From a virus, in the IMG/VR virus record IMGVR_UViG_3300042905_004633, positions 1 through 22,238 of that record: a stretch of 22,238 nt of DNA. One strand, written 5' to 3'. The notes below the pieces were generated by a model. That model ran no database searches and was not told the DNA's origin. It worked only from the letters and a program-made list of their open reading frames with translations. A program made the translations under genes and the position numbers. Of this stretch, positions 8,136 to 14,453 are shown piece by piece; position 1 is the stretch's first letter; each line of letters starts with the position of its first letter.

Positions 8136-8169
8136 AAAAAACCCCACCTGTTTAGGATGGGGTTTTTTT
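8136..8169. terminator. Bidirectional intrinsic terminator
   Basis: AAAAACCCCA...TGGGGTTTTT stem with one mismatch and T/A runs on both sides, placed between the converging endonuclease (+) and small membrane protein (-) genes. Confidence 0.85.
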
Positions 8170-8170
8170 G

Positions 8171-8470
8171 TTAGGATTTTGACTCTGTCAAAATTTGTCT
8201 AAGTTGGTCAGCTCGTTTGTCAGTATGACTTTTAGATTCTTGATGAAGTTCATCGATACGTCTATAGATGTGGTCAACAGTAACGTCTAACTCACGTTTA
8301 TTTTCGTCTAAAATTCTTTGGTCGTAATCAACATCTCTTTCATAAGATATTCTGAAATCTTCCAAATCTTTTTTTGTTCTAACAACCTTAACTAACCCCC
8401 AAACAAGAGCAACAATAAAAATTATTGCAATAATCGAAAGGACACCTAAAGTAAAATAAAATGTTTCCAT
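8171..8470 (-). CDS. Small membrane protein with coiled-coil tail
   Basis: A 99-residue protein from METFYFTLG. Residues about 3-27 (FYFTLGVLSIIAIIFIVALVWGLVKVV) form one strong transmembrane helix. The rest is a highly charged helix with heptad-like spacing (RVTKK..LEDFRISYERDVDYDQRILDENKRELD..VDHIYRRIDELHQES) that is probably a coiled coil. Topology and size resemble phage i-spanins or other single-pass accessory proteins, but nothing proves a lysis role. An upstream in-frame TTG-type start at 8500 is possible, but the ATG at 8470 begins the hydrophobic helix directly. It ends in the shared terminator and is separated from the large RNA terminator by about 65 nt. Confidence 0.75.
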   Translation of the reverse strand: METFYFTLGVLSIIAIIFIVALVWGLVKVVRTKKDLEDFRISYERDVDYDQRILDENKRELDVTVDHIYRRIDELHQESKSHTDKRADQLRQILTESKS

Positions 8471-8536
8471 TATTTTAAGATTTTGTTTTTTATACCTCAA
8501 GGGTAATAAAATATAATGGAGAGTGTAGAAAAAGGA

Positions 8537-8581
8537 AATAAAAAAAAGGGAGATAATGATGGCTAGTCAAAATCTCCCTTT
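8537..8581 (-). terminator. Intrinsic terminator ending the large structured RNA
   Basis: On the minus strand the 10-bp perfect stem AAAGGGAGAT / ATCTCCCTTT (8572-8581 with 8545-8554) is followed by a U-rich tract. Its position after about 1.4 kb of non-coding sequence fixes the 3' end of that transcript. Confidence 0.85.
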
Positions 8582-9957
8582 TAGCCTAAACATTGTCACT
8601 CGGTAAGTTCAACCCGAGGTAGTGATTAGTGAAACCTCTACCTAACTTCTATCGTGAGTTGTGATTGGTGTACGACCTAAACGTTTGTATGTTTATTACC
8701 CTTTATTAATTTTAAGACTTAAAGGGAACGTGGTTATAACAAAATCCACATCCTATAAAAAAAGTCCTGACAATTTTTACCACTATATCACCTCAGGTTG
8801 TCGTGTCAAAGACAGATTGGTACTTATTACTTTTTATATTTTCTATGAGGTAGAATCGTGAAGTCACAAGATAAAACAAACACGCAAAGACCCAAATCAT
8901 TATGTTTTCCTTCAGTTTAAACTCGTGGTGGGTGTTATGATTTAAAAAAACACGTACGGAGTCACTTAGTTGCGGGAGAAGGATTCGAACCTCCGACCTA
9001 AAGGTTATGAGCCTTTCGAGCTACCAACTGCTCTATCCCACTATATTTGGCTATAAATAAGGCTGAGATTACACCTGTTTATGAGAAACTTTAGTAGGAT
9101 TATTGATTCCCCACATATCCACTTCCTTTTGAGAAGTATTCCTCAGTGACGATTGGTTAGACCAATCACTTCTTGAGATATCAGTTACTCTCTTATTACT
9201 TAACTCTCTTCAAAGATGCCTCTCCGACTCTTCCTTATGGGAATAGAGGTTTTTGGTAAGAATACAGTCAGACTTGCGGTCTTCATGTGCAATGAACGGC
9301 TCATTACTATGTAGTCACCTTTCACTGATACCTAACGGACACTTTTGCTTATTTTTAGTTAATTTTACTTAATTTAGTATAAGTTACGTGTTGTGGATGA
9401 ATCAAAGTAGCGGTCCGTTGAAGGATTCGTTCTCTTTTGGAAAACGAAATACCAAACTACTCCGTGAGATGTCCCCATCTCCATATTTTAAGATTACTTC
9501 GTACCAAGACTTTGGTAAGTCTTTGATAAGGACAGTAGCGACACCACTCGTTCTCTATCTTACCTTTCGGTTTTAAGTCCCCTCTTATATTGGTAACCGC
9601 AATCATGTAGTTGGAGACCACATTTTTTGCTTGATACCTATGGGTTATTCTTATTGGAGTTCCCTCCTCAGACTGACAATCCACATTGCCGTTCCACCCA
9701 ACCACTTTCCCTAAAGCGTTGCCCTCAGTACTAAAGGTCGGATGATATCCCACTTGTGTACTCGACCTCGGTTTCCCAAGACGCGAACCTACTAACACTT
9801 GAAGATTCACTTTATCCCACTTTCGTGGTTTATTTAACGACCATACACGGCCGATTATCTTTTTTCAGTTATCTCAGAATCAACCCGAAGGTCTCATCAT
9901 AAACATCCTGATGGATAATACAATAATTCAAAGAACATATCGGACGTTTCCGATTTT
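8545..9957 (-). ncRNA. Large structured non-coding RNA with embedded initiator tRNA
   Basis: About 1.4 kb between a consensus promoter (9964-9994) and an intrinsic terminator, without a credible protein gene. Many perfect short hairpins are visible on the minus strand, several closed by stable tetraloops: ATCGGA-AACG-TCCGAT at the 5' end (9939-9954), ACC-UUCG-GGU (9883-9892), CCAC-GAAA-GUGG (9817-9828), ACC-GAAA-GGU (9562-9571), AAGACUU-ACCA-AAGUCUU (9506-9523), GAGAUG-GGGA-CAUCUC (9466-9481) and GAUUGGU-CUA-ACCAAUC (9151-9167). A tRNA lies inside at 8970-9042, leaving about 915 nt upstream and about 390 nt downstream. Giant ornate phage RNAs such as GOLLD and ROOL have this size, this structure density and this tRNA association. 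I cannot assign a family without a covariance search. It could be processed into several RNAs. Confidence 0.75.
8970..9042 (-). tRNA. tRNA-Met(CAU), initiator type
   Basis: A full cloverleaf of 73 nt with discriminator A; CCA is not encoded. Anticodon loop CTCATAA gives CAU. Initiator marks: position 1 x 72 is an unpaired A x A while positions 2-7 pair (GTGGGA/TCCCGC), the D-stem is GAGC/GCTC with A11-U24, and the D-arm and following bases (GAGCAGTTGGTAGCTCG) match bacterial tRNA-fMet closely. The anticodon stem is AAAGG/CCUUU, so only two of the three G-C pairs usual for initiators are present. T-arm GGAGG-TTCGAAT-CCTTC. It lies inside a long structured transcript and needs RNase P/RNase Z processing. 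Confidence 0.92.
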
Positions 9958-10012
9958 GTTTTACAAAGATAGTAAACTTTTTTGATTTACCAAATCTTTT
10001 TTTGTTTTTTTT
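9927..10012 (-). repeat. Direct repeat copy A (promoter + RNA 5' leader)
   Basis: About 86 bp nearly identical to 10235-10320. It covers a whole promoter, the first transcribed bases, a 5' hairpin with AACG loop and a following GUUCUUUGAA. Differences in the hairpin keep it paired (some G-C pairs become G-U), pointing to a conserved RNA structure rather than only a duplicated promoter. Confidence 0.85.
9964..9994 (-). promoter_or_regulatory. Promoter P1 of the large structured RNA
   Basis: Minus strand TTTG (9991-9994), 19-nt spacer, TATCTTTG (9964-9971): exact Bacteroidetes consensus. Predicted start near 9957. Confidence 0.85.
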
Positions 10013-10070
10013 TGAGATTAGGAAACCACGATTTTACAACTAACTGTCAACCCATTCTCATTTTGTTTTA

Positions 10071-10102
10071 CAAAGATAAGACATTTTTTTCAATCTGTCA
10101 AA
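10071..10102 (-). promoter_or_regulatory. Promoter P2
   Basis: Minus strand TTTG (10099-10102), 20-nt spacer, TATCTTTG (10071-10078). It would start a roughly 60-75-nt RNA before P1, or feed into the large RNA. No protein gene follows. Confidence 0.75.
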
Positions 10103-10109
10103 TCTTTTT

Positions 10110-10265
10110 ATGGTTATTATAACTGATGCGGTAACATATTTCATTTACACTTTAAATGCGAAGGAGTCCCGTAGTCACTTTCCTCACATACAACAGTAGC
10201 CCTACGGACCTAGACTGTTTCTATAACCAATTTCTTCAAAGAACTAAATCAGACGTTCCCGATTT
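10110..10265 (-). ncRNA. Candidate small structured RNA between P3 and P2
   Basis: About 155 nt downstream of promoter P3. It begins with the repeated 5' hairpin (AATCGGG-AACG-TCTGATT), has a long stem GTCCGTAG / CTACGGGAC (one bulged G) around an internal GGCTACTG...GAGGAAAG region, and a perfect CATTTA-AAGTG-TAAATG hairpin. No reading frame of note. The 3' end is not fixed by a clear terminator, so it may be the 5' part of a longer RNA. Confidence 0.5.
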
Positions 10266-10320
10266 GTTTTACAAAGATAGTAAACTTTTTTGATTTACCA
10301 AATTTTTTTTTGTTTTTTTT
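10235..10320 (-). repeat. Direct repeat copy B (promoter + RNA 5' leader)
   Basis: Second copy of the 86-bp module at 9927-10012, starting a different downstream RNA. Confidence 0.85.
10272..10302 (-). promoter_or_regulatory. Promoter P3
   Basis: Minus strand TTTG (10299-10302), 19-nt spacer, TATCTTTG (10272-10279); part of repeat copy B. Confidence 0.85.
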
Positions 10321-10384
10321 TAAAAGAACTTTTTTAAATAAAAAAGGTATTGTATAAATATCACCACTTCTTTCAAATGTTTTA

Positions 10385-10415
10385 CAAAGGTAATAAAAAA
10401 ATTTTATCTGACAAG
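10385..10415 (-). promoter_or_regulatory. Promoter P4
   Basis: Minus strand CTTG (10412-10415), 19-nt spacer, TACCTTTG (10385-10392), one mismatch in the -33 box. It is the fourth same-direction promoter in about 450 bp. Only AT-rich sequence with a weak hairpin and a U-run follows it before P3. Confidence 0.6.
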
Positions 10416-10527
10416 ACCTGTAGGTTATTTTTTTATAAAAAATAAATTTAAAAAGAAAAAGTGACGAATAAGTCGACTTATCGTAAATAAACACGTATTT
10501 ATTTATACAAATAAAAACAACAAATTT

Positions 10528-10680
10528 ATGAAAAAAGTAATTTTCGCAATAGTAATTGCAGGTAGCGTAATGTTATCATCATGCGGTGGTTCAACCACAA
10601 AATGTGAAGTCTCATCGACTGATACAACAACAGTTGATTCTGTGGTAACTCAAACAGTCGACACCGTTAAAACAAAGTAA
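10528..10680 (+). CDS. Small secreted lipoprotein
   Basis: A 50-residue protein with a classical lipoprotein signal: MKK, a hydrophobic stretch (VIFAIVIAGSVM) and lipobox L16-S-S-C19 followed by GG. The mature part is only about 32 residues and is Thr/Ser/Val-rich (STDTTTVDSVVTQTVDTVKTK), probably unstructured. It would be anchored in a membrane by lipid on C19; Gly-Gly after Cys does not match the acidic surface-export signal known in some Bacteroidetes. A role in superinfection exclusion or lysis (Rz1-like) is possible but unproven. A TATTTATTTATA motif lies at 10496-10507, about 20 nt upstream. It is followed directly by a strong terminator, so it is a single-gene unit. Confidence 0.82.
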   Translation: MKKVIFAIVIAGSVMLSSCGGSTTKCEVSSTDTTTVDSVVTQTVDTVKTK

Positions 10681-10689
10681 TTAGTTTAG

Positions 10690-10717
10690 TCCCCTTAGAA
10701 ATAAGGGGATTTTTTTT
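10690..10717 (+). terminator. Intrinsic terminator of the lipoprotein gene
   Basis: Perfect stem TCCCCTTA-GAAA-TAAGGGGA followed by eight T. Confidence 0.92.
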
Positions 10718-11285
10718 AATGGTTAATTAATTTTTTTATTTTATTAATTTCCTCTTTAATAAGTGGGTTACCATTTATAATATTTTCCTTAAAAAACGCA
10801 TTACCAACAACACCAAATGGTAACGCAATTAAATCAATGAATGGATTTCGGGTTTTACCTGTTCTATAAGTGGATGTAGATTTAGTTTCCTTTTCCTTTT
10901 TATTCTCAACGTCTTTTTCTCCACCGTTAGATGTTACAATATTTCCTGATAAAAATTTATTGGCATCAATCTTATCATTATTCTTATCCGTCACCGCATA
11001 CTCAATTGGAGAATCTCCAACAGTCCCAATAATACTCCCTTGTTTAACTTTATCCCCAACAAATGACATTATTCGATTAACCTTACAAAAATTAGAGAAA
11101 TAAGTATTACCATTAATATTATGAGCAATTTTAATATTACCGTCACATTTAAATTTATCTGAAGATACAACAACACCTTCTGATGGGTTACGTATTACGT
11201 CAGAATTATATGAAGAGAACTCAATTGTTTTTGAAAACATCGGAGAACTTATTCTGGCATTTGGTAATGGATTTAAAATCTTCAT
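10716..11285 (-). CDS. Degenerate LytM/M23-like protein
   Basis: A 189-residue protein with an M23-like beta fold by sequence: NPLPNARISSPM start, GVVVSSDKF, IKIAHNINGNTYFSNFCKV (position of the H..NG..T.Y.H strand) and GDKVKQGSIIGTVGDS. The final HxHFE catalytic strand is replaced by PIEYAVTD, and the first His/Asp pair is not visible, so it is probably inactive as a peptidase and used for binding or as a structural part. A low-complexity Lys/Glu/Thr linker follows, then a C-terminal tail NPLIKEEINKIKKLINH closely resembling the tail of the preceding gene. Its ATG overlaps the upstream stop codon (ATGA-type), so translation is coupled. Confidence 0.75.
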   Translation of the reverse strand: MKILNPLPNARISSPMFSKTIEFSSYNSDVIRNPSEGVVVSSDKFKCDGNIKIAHNINGNTYFSNFCKVNRIMSFVGDKVKQGSIIGTVGDSPIEYAVTDKNNDKIDANKFLSGNIVTSNGGEKDVENKKEKETKSTSTYRTGKTRNPFIDLIALPFGVVGNAFFKENIINGNPLIKEEINKIKKLINH

Positions 11286-11968
11286 AAGTCTATCATTTTT
11301 TTAATACGAGCAATTTCCTCATTTAATGGATTTGTTTTGTCGTTAGTCGATTCTGCCGTAATGGCGTTCCATAGTTTATCACCTGTGGCTTTTAATGACT
11401 TACCATCTAGACCTAAGACACCATAAATTGAACTCCCATAATTGGTTTTACTTATTGTCGTTGTTGTAGTTACGGAAGAATCAGTTTTTGTATCAGTTTT
11501 TGGGGCTTCAGGTGCCTCGACAGCTTTATCTATTGAAATTTGTTTACCCTTATAGTTATAATTAATCCATCTAATAAACTCTCTAAGTGTTGATTGGTTT
11601 CCCGAAAAATCTACTCCAGCACCAACTTTTGGTTGTCCTTGGAATTCTTTATAATGAAAACTATTTTTGGCGTGTTTTCCAATTTTACCATCCGAATCAT
11701 TTTTAGCGTATGGATTTTCAGTACTTGAAAGTCCCATTCCTTGTGCCTTTTCAATTAATTTCATCATTACATCTCGATTTGTTGTTCCGATATGTAAATG
11801 GTCATCATGGTTAGTCCAAGTTATTCTATCTTTTATTTTTCCACCATCAGAACCTTTATCAAACTCATCAGCGGGATTTCCTGTTACAGGATTATAAACC
11901 AATTCATCGATTCCTGCCAAATCCGATTCGGTAACGATTAAAATATCTTCTAGTTTTGTTTTTCTCAT
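11282..11968 (-). CDS. M15/LytM-like peptidase domain protein, probable virion hydrolase
   Basis: A 228-residue protein. The motifs H54-D-D-H57-L-H59-IG and, later, SFHYKEFQG...GAGVDFSG are the metal-ligand-like signatures seen in D-Ala-D-Ala carboxypeptidase (M15-like) or related wall peptidases, but in reversed order relative to standard M15 (SxHxxGxAxD first, HxH last). This suggests a permuted or different family. After about residue 150 comes a Thr/Ser/Pro-rich linker (APEAPKTDTKTDSSVTTTTT) and a C-terminal tail NPLNEEIARIKKMIDL shared with the next gene. TATTTATA lies 4 nt before the ATG (11972-11979). The operon partner is the degenerate LytM protein downstream. Likely part of a tail tip or lysis module. 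Confidence 0.7.
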   Translation of the reverse strand: MRKTKLEDILIVTESDLAGIDELVYNPVTGNPADEFDKGSDGGKIKDRITWTNHDDHLHIGTTNRDVMMKLIEKAQGMGLSSTENPYAKNDSDGKIGKHAKNSFHYKEFQGQPKVGAGVDFSGNQSTLREFIRWINYNYKGKQISIDKAVEAPEAPKTDTKTDSSVTTTTTISKTNYGSSIYGVLGLDGKSLKATGDKLWNAITAESTNDKTNPLNEEIARIKKMIDL

Positions 11969-11991
11969 AGTTATAAATAGTCTAAATACTA

Positions 11992-12600
11992 TTAGTGTTC
12001 ATTTAAATGTCCCATTAAAACACCACCTATTGATGTTGCATGAACCAATAAATGATTAATCGATTCCATATCAAGTTTAGTTTTTCTTTTTGTAAAATCT
12101 AAACCTAAAGTTCCAATAAATTTCCCTTCGATAGTTTTAATTGAAAATAAATAACTTGATTTACAACCTGATTCTTCTGCGGCATATTTTAAACCATATG
12201 TTGCAATTGTCTCATCTTTAAAATCAGGAATTTCAATAACATCATTTTCTAATAATTGATTTATTGATTTGGAAAAAAGATTTACAGGGATGTTTTGGAA
12301 TCCTGTTTGAATTGAGCCGACACCAATATTAACCGATTCATATATTACACTGAATTTAGCCATCGACTTACCTGTTGGATAAAAATGACCTCCATTATGA
12401 AATTGGGTTACCCATACTCTATCTGCTTTAAATTCTTCTTTAATGTGGTCAATTTTTGAAGTAACTAATTCACTTACCTTTAACGTTTCCATCACCATGT
12501 CAGGTTTGGTTTTTCTTTTATCTAATACATTTTTTACATATAATAGAGCTATTGGCCCTAATACCCCGGTTATAAAGGCAACAATTACTTCGTTCGACAT
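11992..12600 (-). CDS. Membrane-anchored GAF-like domain protein
   Basis: A 202-residue protein. Residues about 5-24 (VIVAFITGVLGPIALLYVKNVL) form one transmembrane helix followed by a basic patch (DKRKTKPD). A helical linker then leads to a GAF-like fold: RVWVTQFHNGGHFYPTGKSMAKFSVIYE, a middle helix and the last strands SYLFSIKTIEGKFIGTLGLDF. GAF domains sense small molecules; here the ligand is unknown. The QFHNGG segment is a memorable conserved piece in phage proteins of this type, from general recollection. A TATTTAT motif is at 12633-12639 on the coding strand. The gene neighbours the wall peptidases, so a role in envelope sensing or lysis timing is possible but only inferred. Confidence 0.65.
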   Translation of the reverse strand: MSNEVIVAFITGVLGPIALLYVKNVLDKRKTKPDMVMETLKVSELVTSKIDHIKEEFKADRVWVTQFHNGGHFYPTGKSMAKFSVIYESVNIGVGSIQTGFQNIPVNLFSKSINQLLENDVIEIPDFKDETIATYGLKYAAEESGCKSSYLFSIKTIEGKFIGTLGLDFTKRKTKLDMESINHLLVHATSIGGVLMGHLNEH

Positions 12601-12644
12601 TAATATGAATTTATTAAGTTTTTATTTTTCTAATAAATACTTGT

Positions 12645-12678
12645 AAAATTAAAAAAGTATGACATTACGTCATACTTT
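12645..12678 (-). terminator. Intrinsic terminator of the RNA ligase gene
   Basis: Perfect 10-bp stem AAAGTATGAC / GTCATACTTT with 5-nt loop, then a U-rich tract on the minus strand. The ligase stop codon touches the stem. Confidence 0.9.
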
Positions 12679-13709
12679 TAAAGTTTTCTAAACTCAGGTT
12701 TTATTAATCCCCATATAATATGGTCATATGGTTTTTTATCCCACATTGCAAACATTACAGAACGTAACTTTGGTTTAATATTGTTTAGAACCATAAATTC
12801 AGCAAATTCTTTTTTTGTTGGTTCAAGTTCTTTGTCTCCAAATTTACCATATCTAAAACCATCGTGACTTTTTCCACAATATTCAGATATTTGGAAGAAA
12901 CCATATTTTAAATCTTTAACATAAGATTTAATCTTATTATAAGATTCATCGGGAACATCTTTTAATAAATCCAATACATCTTCACCATTCTTCAAATACT
13001 CCCAAATACCAGTTGTGGTAACATTAGTCATTATTTTGTGAAGACGAAGATACTCAATACCTTTAACTTTGATTCTATCCCCATTGGAGAATTTAACCAC
13101 AAACCCCTCTTGGTCGTTTTTAACCATTTCTTTTAGTTCTTTATAGTCTTTGATACCATCGTATTTTTTAACCACGTCAAACCCGTATTCTCCCCACATT
13201 TCTATATCGTATTCTTTTCCTGCGGTATCAAAGGTTCCTAATAGGACTAACCCTTCATAATCACCATAATCTACTACTATTTGATTATTTTTATAAAGCA
13301 CTTCAAAACAAAAAGTCAGATGTCTGAACATTATGTCAGTATTATATTTTTTTAAAAGTTCTTTCGCTTTGATTGATTGGTCAGAAGTAAATGACCCACG
13401 AGTGGCAACAACCCATTGACCTTCATACCAAAATACAATACCCAATGAGCCGTCCATTTTTTCCCATACCTCAAACTTTTCAGTTGGGGTGTGTTTACCC
13501 TCTTCAATGTTAAAGAATTTTTTAAAAGGACGAGCAATTATATTCCCTTCATTGTCGGTTACCAATCCACGACACATCAATGTTATTTCGTCCCAAAGAT
13601 TTTCATACTGAACTTTTTCGCTATAGTTCCATATGGTTAATGGAAGGGTTGGATGTATTTGTTTATACACCAACCCTTTCTCATGATACTCGTTTAATTT
13701 TTCTAACAT
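12678..13709 (-). CDS. T4 Rnl1-type RNA ligase
   Basis: A 343-residue ATP-dependent RNA ligase; T4 Rnl1 is 374. Nucleotidyltransferase motifs are in order: motif I EKMDGS with the AMP-accepting K84; motif III FCFE (E136); motif IV EGFVVKF (E201-K206); motif V IKVKG (K214, K216). The N-terminal segment up to about 80 (CRGLVTDNEGNIIARPFKKFFN) matches the Rnl1 family. It seals 5'-phosphate/3'-OH RNA ends, classically to repair tRNAs cut by host anticodon nucleases. Nearby are a phosphoesterase and a cREC-like protein that could prepare the ends, and the phage carries its own tRNAs. It has a host-type promoter whose -7 box ends 4 nt before the ATG, and its own terminator, so it is a single-gene leaderless unit. 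Confidence 0.93.
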   Translation of the reverse strand: MLEKLNEYHEKGLVYKQIHPTLPLTIWNYSEKVQYENLWDEITLMCRGLVTDNEGNIIARPFKKFFNIEEGKHTPTEKFEVWEKMDGSLGIVFWYEGQWVVATRGSFTSDQSIKAKELLKKYNTDIMFRHLTFCFEVLYKNNQIVVDYGDYEGLVLLGTFDTAGKEYDIEMWGEYGFDVVKKYDGIKDYKELKEMVKNDQEGFVVKFSNGDRIKVKGIEYLRLHKIMTNVTTTGIWEYLKNGEDVLDLLKDVPDESYNKIKSYVKDLKYGFFQISEYCGKSHDGFRYGKFGDKELEPTKKEFAEFMVLNNIKPKLRSVMFAMWDKKPYDHIIWGLIKPEFRKL

Positions 13710-13713
13710 ATTA

Positions 13714-13743
13714 CAAAGATAAGTTTATTTTTCGGATTTCAAA
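13714..13743 (-). promoter_or_regulatory. Bacteroidetes-type promoter, near-leaderless, for the RNA ligase
   Basis: Minus strand TTTG (13740-13743), 18-nt spacer, TATCTTTG (13714-13721), then TAAT and ATG. Confidence 0.75.
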
Positions 13744-13752
13744 ATGTTTTAA

Positions 13753-14403
13753 TTACCCCACAATCCCCTTTATTTCATCCGTATGGTGGTCAAACAACAT
13801 ATCTGACATAATCTCACGCTTATCCATCATCCTGATAATATCGTCCATGTCATATACCCCAAACTTTGGATGACCGTCCATACCAACGTCCATTTTTTTA
13901 CCCTCACCAAATCTTAGATTTGTCGGTAAATGACAGTGCCCGTGAAGTTGGATATGACCTTTATTTAAACCATCCCAACTTTGGATAGGGTAATGACATA
14001 AGACAAATGTTTTAAATTTATACATCAATTTTGTGTAGTGATTTACACTCGTAAATAATTCCTGAACATTGTCTCGGTTATTCTCAATATGTGTATCGTG
14101 ATTTCCTAATACAAGGTGAATCTCTTTACACAAAATTCTATCTCTAAACTTTTGGATGTTTTCAAATCCCCCAAAACTAAAATCCCCAAGATGAATTAAT
14201 ACATCGTCTTGTCCAACAACACTATTAATGTTATTAACAATTGTTTCGTTCATCTGTTCTATTGTATTAAAATTTCTTGTTTGAGATATTGGGATACTAC
14301 CATCAGGAAGACGCCATTCGGTTACTCCTCTACAAATATTTTTGTGCCCGTAGTGAGAATCTGAGACCACCCATACTTTTCTATCTTTCACTATTTTAAT
14401 CAT
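13753..14403 (-). CDS. Calcineurin-like metallophosphoesterase
   Basis: A 216-residue phosphoesterase with all family motifs: D15-S-H17, G73-D74, G100-N-H-D103, H137 and H154-G-H-C-H158, which bind two metal ions. Members cut phosphomonoesters or phosphodiesters, including 2',3'-cyclic nucleotides and RNA ends. The substrate is not predictable from motifs. Its place beside the RNA ligase and near the cREC-like protein suggests 3'-end or cyclic phosphate removal in RNA repair; that is inference. The start is set by TATATTTG ending 4 nt before the ATG. A C-terminal extension after residue about 180 (MMDKREIMSDMLFDHHTDEIKG) goes beyond the core fold. Confidence 0.9.
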   Translation of the reverse strand: MIKIVKDRKVWVVSDSHYGHKNICRGVTEWRLPDGSIPISQTRNFNTIEQMNETIVNNINSVVGQDDVLIHLGDFSFGGFENIQKFRDRILCKEIHLVLGNHDTHIENNRDNVQELFTSVNHYTKLMYKFKTFVLCHYPIQSWDGLNKGHIQLHGHCHLPTNLRFGEGKKMDVGMDGHPKFGVYDMDDIIRMMDKREIMSDMLFDHHTDEIKGIVG

Positions 14404-14407
14404 AACA

Positions 14408-14435
14408 CAAATATAAACTTTTTTTTCAAAACAAA
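14408..14435 (-). promoter_or_regulatory. Near-leaderless -7 box for the phosphoesterase
   Basis: TATATTTG at 14408-14415, then TGTT and ATG. The best -33 candidate (TTTG at 14432-14435) is only 16 nt away, so the promoter is weaker by pattern than the others. Confidence 0.5.
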
Positions 14436-14453
14436 AAATTTTTTTTAACTTAA

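Noticed and set aside
8661-8861. 66-codon plus-strand open frame
   Set aside because: Inside the 3' part of the large RNA, antisense to it, with no promoter and no family resemblance.
8920-8965. Group II intron domain V-like string (CACGTACGG)
   Set aside because: Only one half of the expected hairpin is there, no AY-AAA bulge arrangement, no reverse transcriptase and no exon junctions. The stretch instead folds as a simple hairpin on the minus strand.
9457-9810. 117-codon open frame on the minus strand
   Set aside because: It lies across several perfect tetraloop hairpins of the structured RNA, has a residue mix unlike neighbouring genes (many Trp, Gly, Arg in an AT-rich genome), no recognisable family and no start context.
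10249-10494. 81-codon minus-strand open frame
   Set aside because: It spans promoters P3 and P4 and is almost only Phe, Lys, Ile and Tyr from AT-rich DNA.
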